NCBI GenBank assembly: GCA_904063045.1
Contig: CAJFCJ010000178.1
Coordinates: 1-23,008, forward strand
Source: Dimorphilus gyrociliatus
Taxonomy: Eukaryota > Annelida > Polychaeta > Dinophilidae
Reading direction: 5' to 3'
Length of the DNA: 23,008 nucleotides
Below the pieces are notes generated by a model. The model saw only the letters and a program-made list of their open reading frames with translations. It was not told the origin of the DNA and ran no database searches. Numbering within the stretch: the first letter of the stretch is position 1; each line of letters opens with the position of its first letter. Shown here one piece after another: positions 1-7,435 of this stretch. A program made the translations under genes and the position numbers.

Positions 1-83
1 TTAATTGTGACCCCCTACCTAATTACCATGAAATGATTTCTATATATGGATTTTAATCAGTATGGGAGGGTTGTAAAATAATT
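1..83. repeat. Left terminal inverted repeat of integrase element 1 (visible part)
   Basis: Exact reverse complement of 1320-1402 over all 83 bases; identity stops at base 84. It contains C- and G-rich blocks (CCCCCTACC, GGGAGGG) that stand out in the AT-rich surroundings and may be transposase-binding sites. Confidence 0.95.
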
Positions 84-132
84 TTTTAAAATAATTAAAT
101 ATGTATAAAAACCTTTTTTTTTCTAATAAAGT

Positions 133-408
133 ATGGGTAGTTTGATAAAGATAGTATCATTAGAGGAAAAAACTTTGATAGTTAAATATCTCATACATAA
201 AGTATACAAAGAAGGTCTCAGTAAGGAACAAAAGAAGAGCTTTAGAAGGAGAATCAAAGACTTAGGTCTAAAAAATGGTGAGCTCGTTATAAGGAAAGAT
301 GATATGGAAAAACTGGTAATATGTGATTATGAACTGGTTTTGAAACAAAAAATAATTAAAAAATACCATGAGCCAGATCATTTGGGCATAAACAAGGTTT
401 TATGTTGA
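133..408 (+). pseudogene. Integrase element 1, N-terminal part (zinc-binding first half)
   Basis: An 91-residue frame starting with ATG 47-50 bases inside the TIR. Residues near the end contain HEPDH followed by LGINK, which is the His-x3-His half of the HHCC zinc-binding domain that precedes gypsy/retroviral integrase cores. The Cys-x2-Cys half (CEFC) lies in the next frame, starting at 402. The zinc domain is therefore split between two overlapping frames and needs a -1 shift near 396-402 (GGTTTTATG). I see no canonical X_XXY_YYZ slippery site. Either the gene has an indel, or frameshifting is used. The corresponding region of the second element at 3871-4220 aligns in motif order (HLPGH, HIGIN, LYYGI). 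Confidence 0.7.
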
Positions 409-1346
409 TAAATGAGAAATATTATGGAATAAAACAACTTGACGTCAAAAGTTTTGTATCTAAGTGTGAATTTTGTCAAAAAATTAAACCACCTGTTATA
501 ACAAAAAAAATTGCTGCAATCATACCTACTGCTGCTAATGAAAGACTAATGGTAGACCTTATTGATTTTTCGAACTTTTCTAATATAAATAGCGGGATGA
601 AGTACTGCTATACAATGATTGATTCATTTTCTAAATTTGGATTTGTGTATCCAGTTGCTTCAAAGCATGGCTGTATATTTGCCGACATACTTGAAAAACT
701 ATTTCAAAGCGAAGGACCATGGAAAAGTATTCACACCGATAATGGACGAGAATTTGTGAATAAATGGGTCAAAGATGTTTTAGAAAAATATACAGTAAAG
801 CATATAAGAGGAAGGCCCTATCATCCGCAGAGCCAAGGACAAGTGGAGCGTTTTAACAGAACCTTAAAAGATAAGTTGATAAGGGTAAATGAAGGGAATA
901 CTTTCCAATGGACTAAACACTTAAAAGAAATAATTTATAGATATAATAACACACCACACCGGGCAACAAGAACAAAGCCATTTATTTTATTTAGAGGAAA
1001 GAACCCGAGTATATTGTACCAAATCACTAACATGAACAATAACGCAATAATAGTTAGGGAGAGGTATCAGTCATATGCAGCTAGTTATAGGAGAGAACAA
1101 GAAACCAACCACTCTGCTAATATAATTATTGGAGATAAAGTTTTATTACTAAAAGACTACAGACCTAGTAGGCTAAACAGCAGTACTATAATTGAAAACT
1201 CTCTATATGAAACAGAAACTTATAAGGTACATCAAATTAATAATGACAATACTTTAATATTATGTGATAGTAATGGAAGGATGAAAATAGTAGCAAAAAC
1301 CAAAATTAAAAAATTTATTAATTATTTTACAACCCTCCCATACTGA
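402..1346 (+). CDS. Retroviral/Ty3-type integrase catalytic domain, element 1
   Basis: A 314-residue frame. It would cut the element's TIR ends and join them to target DNA. Residues 22-25 (CEFC) complete the HHCC zinc domain begun in the preceding frame. The catalytic triad is visible: D52 in MVDLID, D113 in HTDNGREF and E149 in QSQGQVERF, with 35 residues between the last two, the DD35E spacing of retroviral integrases. The motif ERFNRT and a basic C-terminal region (about 225-314) follow. The stop codon lies inside the right TIR, as in the sibling element. The ATG at 402 is probably not a native start, since the zinc domain begins in the upstream frame. No stop codon interrupts the catalytic core. 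Confidence 0.85.
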   Translation: MLINEKYYGIKQLDVKSFVSKCEFCQKIKPPVITKKIAAIIPTAANERLMVDLIDFSNFSNINSGMKYCYTMIDSFSKFGFVYPVASKHGCIFADILEKLFQSEGPWKSIHTDNGREFVNKWVKDVLEKYTVKHIRGRPYHPQSQGQVERFNRTLKDKLIRVNEGNTFQWTKHLKEIIYRYNNTPHRATRTKPFILFRGKNPSILYQITNMNNNAIIVRERYQSYAASYRREQETNHSANIIIGDKVLLLKDYRPSRLNSSTIIENSLYETETYKVHQINNDNTLILCDSNGRMKIVAKTKIKKFINYFTTLPY

Positions 1347-1402
1347 TTAAAATCCATATATAGAAATCATTTCATGGTAATTAGGTAGGGGGTCACAATT
1401 AA
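1320..1402. repeat. Right TIR of integrase element 1, inner part
   Basis: Perfect inverted match to bases 1-83. It overlaps the last 27 bases of the integrase frame. Confidence 0.95.
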
Positions 1403-1540
1403 ATACCAGGCCCTTTCCTAATTTAGAACGAATTTAAAATTCAAACAAGTTTAATTTGAGTTATTCCAAAAAGTTATATCGATCCCGACCCATATTATAT
1501 GGGGGCAAAATTACATGGGGGTTCACAATTACATACAACA
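1403..1540. repeat. Probable outer part of right TIR with repeated GGGGG...CAATTA motifs
   Basis: Three similar blocks occur here and at the end of the inner TIR: GGGGGTCACAATTA (about 1388-1401), GGGGGCAAAATTACA (1501-1515) and GGGGGTTCACAATTACA (1517-1533). The last six bases, CAACA at 1536-1540, match the AACA terminus proven for element 2. Repeated subterminal motifs are a shared design of the two elements. The matching left half cannot be seen because the window starts too late. Confidence 0.5.
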
Positions 1541-1635
1541 ATTTTATACTTCTAATGACAACTATCCAAACACGTGTAACTTACTAAAAATGGTTTTTGA
1601 TTCTACAAAGCTATAAAAATAGTATCCTTTTTTAT

Positions 1636-1638
1636 CCC
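1636..1638 (+). promoter_or_regulatory. CCC start-proximal motif
   Basis: CCC directly abuts the ATG at 1639, the position at which microsporidian genes commonly carry a CCC or GGG motif. It supports 1639 over upstream non-ATG extensions or the internal ATG at 1681. Confidence 0.5.
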
Positions 1639-3015
1639 ATGCTATCACAATCACAAAATAAAATATTTATTATAAGAAGTATGAGTTTAACTCTAATAAG
1701 TAGTGCTATAGCTGCAATATCAGAAGTAAATCCAAATCAAAATAGTAATGATAATAATTTATTACAAATAAGAGACAAAGAAGTATGCAAAAACTGCACG
1801 CATAACAAAATATTTAACGAAAACTTCAAACCACTCGACTTGCTTGATGAAAGAAATACGAAAAACAACTTTTACATTGAAGATTATTACGAATTGCATT
1901 TAAAAGGAACAATATTATACGAACATCCAAGCAGTCCTAAGTCGAAATCTAATAGATTTTCTTCTAAAAACAATCGTGTAAAAACTGAAAATGTTATAGT
2001 AGAACATATTAAGAATAAGTGTAACTCTAGTACAATAAGGTTGTTGAGCTTGAATGTAGAAGGTTGTTTACAAGATTTAATAATAATTTTGAAGTTAATT
2101 AAATGTGGTAAGAAAAGAATTCACGTTACGTTAATCGATTACAATCTAAAGCGTAATAGAATAGTTACTTTTAACGAATTTAAGTGTATCTTACAACAAA
2201 TTGAGAAATTTTATGATGATGTTTACTTGAGTTGTGAAAGTTTTGATGATATTGATAAATTAGATAGTACAGCAAAGTTTGATGCTGTTTACTCAATAGA
2301 ATGTGTTGGTTTTGACAGCCTAGATACAGTTTATGAAGGTCTTTCTGACAGAGGCCCTCGTGAATATGGCAATAGTAGTGCTATGCTAGGACGTTGTTAT
2401 CGCCACTATCGTTATGCAATCGACTTTATAAAAGGTACTAATTTATTAAAATCTAAGGAAGATGGTCTTGCCATTTTGTCGCAGGAGTCGGACTTGGTGA
2501 GCCATACATTCAACAATGTACCATCAAATTATTACAGATTCCATTATGTTTCACCATATATATATGATGTTGATAAATTTAAATATTTTTATCTAAAATC
2601 GAACTTATCTAGGCTCAGTGTTTATTTAGAGCTGTTTGCTTATAAGAAAAATACTAAATTGATTATAGATAAAGATTGTGTTAAAACAGGAGACGAAAAC
2701 ATTATAAGAGAATTCATGAATAGTTATAATATAGATTATCAAATCATGAAGGAGAAAGACGCCATAAAGAAAATTGGTGAATCATGGTGTCTCGTAATAC
2801 ATTCAGGTTGGGGTGATTATTGGTTTAACAACCCAATACCAGCTGAAATGGCAAGAATGAATATTCATATGGCCTATTCGAATCAGTACAACCCTTGTTG
2901 GAGTATATATAAGTTTGAAATATGCCCACCTTTACCCAAAAGAAAATATTCATTATATGAGAAGTTGGTAGGAGTGCCTTATAGGTTGATTGAAATAGGA
3001 TATAATTATTTCTGA
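1639..3015 (+). CDS. Unrecognised 458-residue protein, possible secreted and possible Rossmann-like fold
   Basis: Intact frame; I do not recognise the family. The ATG at 1639 is chosen because CCC immediately precedes it. The N-terminus (MLSQSQNKIFIIRSMSLTLI and a short Ala/Ile-rich stretch to about residue 28) could be a signal peptide or membrane anchor. A CKNC motif follows near residue 55. The central part has a pattern recalling a SAM-methyltransferase-like Rossmann fold: a hydrophobic strand LLSLNVEG, later VTLIDYN, and FDAVYSIE. The glycine-rich SAM loop is not convincing, so this is only a hint. The C-terminal 150 residues are rich in Tyr and Trp (HSGWGDYWFNNP). The gene begins about 100 bases after integrase element 1 and ends 550 bases before element 2, and is unbroken despite that setting. 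Confidence 0.75.
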   Translation: MLSQSQNKIFIIRSMSLTLISSAIAAISEVNPNQNSNDNNLLQIRDKEVCKNCTHNKIFNENFKPLDLLDERNTKNNFYIEDYYELHLKGTILYEHPSSPKSKSNRFSSKNNRVKTENVIVEHIKNKCNSSTIRLLSLNVEGCLQDLIIILKLIKCGKKRIHVTLIDYNLKRNRIVTFNEFKCILQQIEKFYDDVYLSCESFDDIDKLDSTAKFDAVYSIECVGFDSLDTVYEGLSDRGPREYGNSSAMLGRCYRHYRYAIDFIKGTNLLKSKEDGLAILSQESDLVSHTFNNVPSNYYRFHYVSPYIYDVDKFKYFYLKSNLSRLSVYLELFAYKKNTKLIIDKDCVKTGDENIIREFMNSYNIDYQIMKEKDAIKKIGESWCLVIHSGWGDYWFNNPIPAEMARMNIHMAYSNQYNPCWSIYKFEICPPLPKRKYSLYEKLVGVPYRLIEIGYNYF

Positions 3016-3561
3016 GGTATATTCTCTTTTAAACTAATTTTTAAACAAAACAGCCTACTTGTTGTGGGATGTATCATTCATTAAAATTAGTTTATAATCT
3101 AATGTTTGTACTTTGATCAATACAATTTTGTCAAGTAAAATGGGACTTTTTATTTTCTTATCAAAAAGTATAAAAATCTCACAGAAAAGTATGTCAAATA
3201 ATATTCATACAAAATTTAAGGTTAAAATATAAGCATTCACTCAGTAAAAGGGTTACTTTTGTAATTTTGTGTACTATAAAACCATATGTTTTGGCTTTTT
3301 AATAACCTTTATTTTTAGATTAAAAATATATAAATATGTAGAATAAACTAAGAATATAAGAATTGTTAGTAAAAGTTGGAGTTTTATGTAATCAATAATC
3401 TGTGAATAGATCCTATTGAATTAATCATGGAATCATGTAAAAATTTAAAAGACGTGTAATATACTATAAAAAACAATAATATGTGAAATTTTAAGAAACA
3501 TCAACTGGTTTGAGTTTAAATAGACTTATAAAAATTCTAATTTAATCAAACCAAACGTATA
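3016..3561. other. Gene-free AT-rich spacer with a small inverted repeat
   Basis: No supported gene. An inverted repeat (TAAACTAATTTTTAA near 3029-3043, and TTAAAATTAGTTTA near 3080-3094, one base gap) lies just after the stop codon at 3015 and could form a 3' hairpin. The rest is AT-rich without motifs I can name. Confidence 0.4.
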
Positions 3562-3566
3562 GGAAG
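3562..3566. repeat. 5-bp target site duplication GGAAG (left)
   Basis: GGAAG sits directly before TGTT at 3567 and again directly after AACA, at 5333-5337. No 4-bp or 6-bp duplication fits these termini. Confidence 0.8.
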
Positions 3567-3844
3567 TGTTACGGTCTATTGTGAGTACCAGTCTATTCTG
3601 AAAGGGGAATTTAATATAAAAAATTCAAAAATTTTCCTTTTTAATAACAAACCCTAGCGGTCTATTCTGAAACGAGAAATTTTACCATAGAAATTTAAAA
3701 AATTTATATTTATTTTTAAAATTATGTAAACCCCGGTCTATTCTGAAATAGGGAGTTTTTAGTTAGATGTTTTATATTTATTTTAGTATAATTTAAATAA
3801 AAAATATATTTAGAAAATTTTTTAAAAAAAATTGTTTTTATTTA
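3567..3844. repeat. Left TIR of integrase element 2, with four internal GGTCTATT motifs
   Basis: Pairs with 5056-5332 with a single-base gap (extra G near 3700) and two mismatches at the tip. Inside it, GTCTATT recurs four times: near 3574 (followed by GTGAG), 3591, 3660 and 3736 (each of these followed by CTGAAA). Spacings are about 17, 69 and 76 bases. They may be integrase-binding sites. Confidence 0.9.
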
Positions 3845-3870
3845 AAAAAATAATAAATACCTTTTTATAA

Positions 3871-5058
3871 ATGACAAGGCAAGTTAAAATCAATAATATA
3901 CATGAAAAAAACACCTTAATATCATACTTACTTAGTGGAGCACTACCACCTCATCTAAATAGCTCAAAAAAATCTAATTATATTAGAAAATTTCGAAATT
4001 TTATTTATGAAGACAGTAAAATTTAGTAAAAATAGGTGCTTTAAAATTGGAATATATATGTGATTTCGAAGTAGACAAAAAAAAGAGGTCATTAAAAGCA
4101 TTCACTTACCAGGACATATCGGTATTAATGTTTTACACCTTAATATAAATAAGCTATACTATGGTATTTCAAAGGAAGAGGTAAAATCTTACGTATCAGC
4201 ATGCGAGGCTTGACAAAGAAGTACCAGAATAGCAGAAAGTGAGACAACATTACATCCTATAGTACCAAATTATTTTAGAGAAAGGTTAATGGTGGATTTG
4301 GTTGATTTATCTAGATATCGCAACTCTAACAATGGATATAAATATATTTTCAATTTTATCGAAACATTTTCAAAGTTTACTTGGCTTTTCCTGTTAGAGA
4401 TAAAACTGCAGATACGTTTAGTATGATTTTGAAAGATTTATTAGAGACAGAAGGAAAATTCGATATATTACATTCTGATAATGGGCGAGAATTTGTTAAT
4501 AACCAAGTTCAGTCTATTTGTGAAGAAAGAGGAATAGAGATTATTCATGGCAGACCCAGACATCCTCAGTCACAAGGTCAAATTGAAAGATTTAATCGAA
4601 CGATAAAGGAGCGACTAAAGAAAGCGATGACAGTCCAAAACAAGTGGATTGATAATTTAAAACCTATTGTTTGCCAATATAATAACACAAGGCATAGTAC
4701 CACAAAATTTACTCCTTTTTATATCTATAGAGGTGCCATAAATGAAAAATCAAAAAAACAACTATACTTAAATGTAAACAATTTATCAATTAGAGAAACT
4801 TTGATAAACTACTCTTTAAGATATAGATTGGAATACGAGAATAGGAATAGAAGGAGGAATATTAGAGTAAATGATCTTGTTTTGTTAGCTAAAGACTTTG
4901 ATTTAAATACTGCTACTAGTAGATATCCATTCACTGATTTTTATCATACAGAAATTTATACTGTTATAAGTATAGAAAATAGTATAGCGACGCTAAAGGA
5001 TGATAACAACCACGAAAAAATAGCGCATTTAAACAGGCTTAAAGTTTATAATTCCTAA
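3871..5058 (+). pseudogene. Integrase of element 2, broken by a stop codon and a frameshift
   Basis: The first frame starts at ATG 3871 and stops after 50 codons at about 4024. Homology resumes near 4095 with HLPGH and HIGIN (His-x3-His zinc half), LYYGI, and then CEA followed by TGA at about 4213, where the second zinc-binding cysteine is expected. So a Cys codon appears to have become a stop. MVDLVDLS holds the first catalytic Asp. A one-base shift near 4380 (between FTW and AFPV) moves into the open frame 4381-5058. That frame has D33 in HSDNGREF and E69 in QSQGQIERF, again with 35 residues between. ATG 3871 lies just inside the left TIR. The catalytic C-terminal half is uninterrupted, the N-terminal half is not, so decay looks moderate. 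Confidence 0.85.
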
Positions 5059-5332
5059 ATAAAAACAATTTTTTTTAAAAAATTTTCTAAATATATTTTT
5101 TATTTAAATTATACTAAAATAAATATAAAACATCTAACTAAAAACTCCCTATTTCAGAATAGACCGGGGTTTACATAATTTTAAAAATAAATATAAATTT
5201 TTTAAATTTTATGGTAAAATTTCTCGTTTCAGAATAGACCGCTAGGGTTTGTTATTAAAAAGGAAAATTTTTGAATTTTTTATATTAAATTCCCCTTTCA
5301 GAATAGACTGGTACTCACAATAGAACGCAACA
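5056..5332. repeat. Right TIR of integrase element 2
   Basis: Reverse complement of 3567-3844, with the same four repeated motifs in mirror order. Its inner edge supplies the TAA stop of the integrase frame (5056-5058). Confidence 0.9.
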
Positions 5333-5337
5333 GGAAG

Positions 5338-5860
5338 TATCATAAAAATATGTCGAACCAATTTTCTACCAAATATAGAAAAGAAAAGGATGGATTATGA
5401 CGATAATTTTAATATTTTTAAAGCAAAAATGCTTAACGAATATTAAAAATTTAGTCAATTAAATTTGATAAATCTAGTAGGCTGCCACCTGAAGAGTTAT
5501 CTATCCAACTACACACTTTCAAATAAACGCGTTAAATCATCTCTAATTTTACTTAAATTTGCTTTAGGTCTATTTTTAGGCTATTCACAGCGATACTATG
5601 TATTTTAAGTATATACATTTTGTAACAAAACAAAAGATACAACGATTTTTATAAAGGAAATCTTATCTAGGTTTTTTAAAATTATTTTTTTATAATCAAT
5701 AATAAAACTTACATAAAATAGTAATTTTTTCTCTATACATTGATTTAGATCGTTTTCTGACTGTATTTTTGGTTTTTGTAGCAAAAAAGTACTGCTCCAC
5801 AAATATGCTTTTTTTAATACTTAAAAAAAAATATATAGAAGAGCTACAAATATACACTAT
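5338..5860. other. Gene-free spacer between element 2 and the Tc1-like element
   Basis: No gene I can support. A 65-codon minus-strand frame (5605-5802) and a short minus-strand stretch near 5505-5580 (encoding NRPKANLSKIRDDL) look faintly protein-like, but match no family I recognise and are separated by stops. They may be remnants of an older gene. Confidence 0.3.
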
Positions 5861-7110
5861 AAAATCAAACGATATGGGGATTTTCCAAGGGGATCTAAAA
5901 TATTAAAAAAAAATCAATCAAATTGGGGCTGAACCAAATTATGGGGTCTTACAAAATAATTAGTTTCTTTGCTAATTTTGATTTTTTATAGAAAAAAAGC
6001 AAGAAAAATGCAAAATTTTTAACAAAAAATCGAGGAAATATTTATTCTAATATTTTCTCTCCTGCTTTACACCGTGGATGTGGCCTAGCATCTTTCTAAA
6101 AAGCCATTGCAGTCCAAATTTGCAATCATCGAGAGTCCTTATTCTATATAACTAAGCAAAGAGTTTATATAACTATGACTTAACCTTCTTACATAAATTT
6201 TCGACTTTGAGAAAACATTCTCAGTGATGTTTAAAAAAAATGGAAGGGAGTAAATAAGGAAATCTGAGCTCCTTTTCTGTAATATACTGCCTTTAAGTAT
6301 ATAGTGATAAACCTTTGCATTATCCCTTATAAATATCAGGGGGATACCATAATCCTTACAGACCTCGAATAATCTGATCATAAAACTTTTACAGTCCTCA
6401 CCATTGTTAGATCCTCTTTTTATATCATAAATAAGAACTTTTTCTAGTGTTATTTCGTAAAAACCACTATTTTTGATACTTCTTACAGATTTTACTTCAC
6501 TATATGATGAAATTCCTATTATAGATCTTCCTCTTTCTACGCTCATTGATAAAAAAAATACCACTTCACTTATGAAAATAAATGAATCAAGTGTATGTAA
6601 TGCTAATAGATTAGAAAATACCTTTTCATATTTTTTTTATGTTTATTGAAGTTGGAATTGCTGAAAGAGATTTTATAGAATAGTGTAATTTTTAAATACT
6701 GAATCGATAGTATTATAAGATGCTTTGATATTAAATTTTTAGTAAAGTGCTCTAATAGTTTTTTTAATGTTATAGTTGCATCTTGAATTGATACTTCCTC
6801 CGTATGTTCCCTATGCTTGCTGTAAAGCAGGCTTTATCTACTACGCCTTTATTTCTTAGCGTTAAAACTTGAGTCTGTTTATACTTTTGTAAAATTCTGT
6901 GTACACTCGATTTCGGAGATCGAGAATAACGGATATTTCATTTATATTTTTCAGATGGTATGTATATAAATGGACTACTCTTTCTCTGTTTTTAGCTGTA
7001 ATTATTTTATATTTTTTGGTCAGGGGTAGTTTAAAAAGTTCCAATTTGATCGAAAAAAATTGATTTTTTTAATATTAAAAAACTCTTGAATTCCCCAACT
7101 TGATCGGGAG
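5861..7110 (-). mobile_element. Degenerate Tc1/mariner-type element (Tc1-A)
   Basis: Transposase remnants on the minus strand are flanked by imperfect inverted similarity. The left end has GGGGATCTAAAATATT, an A-run, then ATCAATCAAATTGG at about 5889-5934. The right end, read in reverse, has GGGGAATTC, TTTTTTAATATT, an A-run, and CGATCAAATTGG at about 7041-7097. The ends are too diverged to place to the base, and no TA duplication can be fixed. The interior is decayed. Confidence 0.6.
6139..7044 (-). pseudogene. Tc1/mariner-type transposase, multiply frameshifted
   Basis: Reading from the right, 7044-6862 encodes a helix-turn-helix start (NINEISVILDL). It then leaves frame, and the continuation SVHRILQKYKQTQVLTLRNK is found in another frame around 6855-6910. 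A third stretch, EEVSIQDATITLKKLLEHFT, lies near 6745-6805. The catalytic part is the open frame 6564-6139: RGRSIIGI, then IRDNAKVYH with the second catalytic Asp, then SLPFFLNITENVFSKSK with the catalytic Glu. That Glu is 33 residues after the Asp, close to the DD34E of Tc1. The usual PYSP-LNPIE motif is altered to PFFLNITE. Clearly inactive, and older than the Tc1 element at 10957-13134. Confidence 0.8.
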
Positions 7111-7300
7111 CCACTATAATAACTCATATTTAGCGAGACCAATATTATAAAAAAAGACTCTTTAATTCAAATATTATTCTTAGTCAAACTCTCGTTTGGA
7201 GGAGGATGTGAAATATTACTTATTAATCATCCCCCTATTTTTAGAAAGACAAGATTAATTAAGTTCCTTTTTTCATTGAATATCAAATGTTATTTAGGCC
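7105..7300. other. Short spacer between Tc1-A and the LRR upstream repeats
   Basis: No gene seen. GGAGGAGGATG near 7199-7208 and CCCCC near 7231-7235 are local GC-richer patches without a frame that follows. Confidence 0.25.
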
Positions 7301-7435
7301 TTTGATTGACATTTCTTTATTATTTATTTGATTAAATTTAAAAAATTTTTATTGGTTAATTTATGATGTGTTTTTGATTGACATTTCTTTATTGAGTAAA
7401 TTATAAGCAGTTAAATAAACTAGAAGTCCCCTTTT
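7111..7435. promoter_or_regulatory. Upstream region of the LRR gene with a 21-bp direct repeat
   Basis: The 21-mer TTTGATTGACATTTCTTTAT plus T occurs at 7301-7321 and again, identically, at 7373-7393, 72 bases apart. It sits 43 bases before the ATG at 7436. CCCC at 7428-7431 is the start-proximal motif for that gene. The repeated 21-mer could be an upstream control element, or a trace of a local duplication. Confidence 0.45.

Larger units (their letters stand above)
1..1540 (+). mobile_element. TIR DNA transposon with DD35E retroviral-type integrase (copy 1, left end off window)
   Basis: Positions 1-83 are a perfect inverted copy of 1320-1402, enclosing an integrase gene. No reverse transcriptase, protease or gag frame lies between the repeats, so this resembles Ginger/GIN/Tdd-4-type cut-and-paste elements, not an LTR retrotransposon. 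The inverted repeat reaches window base 1. To the right, 1403-1540 holds two further motifs like the inner repeat end (GGGGG...CACAATTA), and finishes ...ATACAACA at 1540, resembling the ...GCAACA end of the element at 3567-5332. I infer the true right end is about 1540 and that the matching left end lies about 138 bases outside the window. The alternative is that the element ends at 1 and 1402 with a TTAA duplication, because both ends read TTAA. Confidence 0.8.
3567..5332 (+). mobile_element. TIR DNA transposon with DD35E retroviral-type integrase (copy 2, complete ends)
   Basis: A 1766-bp element bounded by a 5-bp target duplication GGAAG (3562-3566 and 5333-5337). The ends are TGTT...AACA, the TG...CA ends typical of integrase-mobilised DNA. 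TIRs of 278 and 277 bp are almost identical. The only gene is an integrase on the plus strand, with a stop codon coinciding with the inner edge of the right TIR. It belongs to the same family as the element at the left edge of the window, but is a distinct lineage: the TIR sequences share only short terminal similarity. The gene is disabled, so this copy would need an enzyme in trans. Confidence 0.9.

Noticed and set aside
1-1402. TTAA at both ends as a piggyBac-type duplication
   Set aside because: The gene is an integrase, not a piggyBac transposase, and TTAA is its own reverse complement, so it cannot be told from TIR sequence. The right flank suggests the TIR continues.
3567-5332. LTR retrotransposon
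   Set aside because: The terminal repeats are inverted, not direct, and there is no reverse transcriptase, protease or gag.
5605-5802. 65-codon minus-strand frame as a gene
   Set aside because: Low-complexity, no family pattern, no CCC/GGG motif, and flanked by transposon debris.
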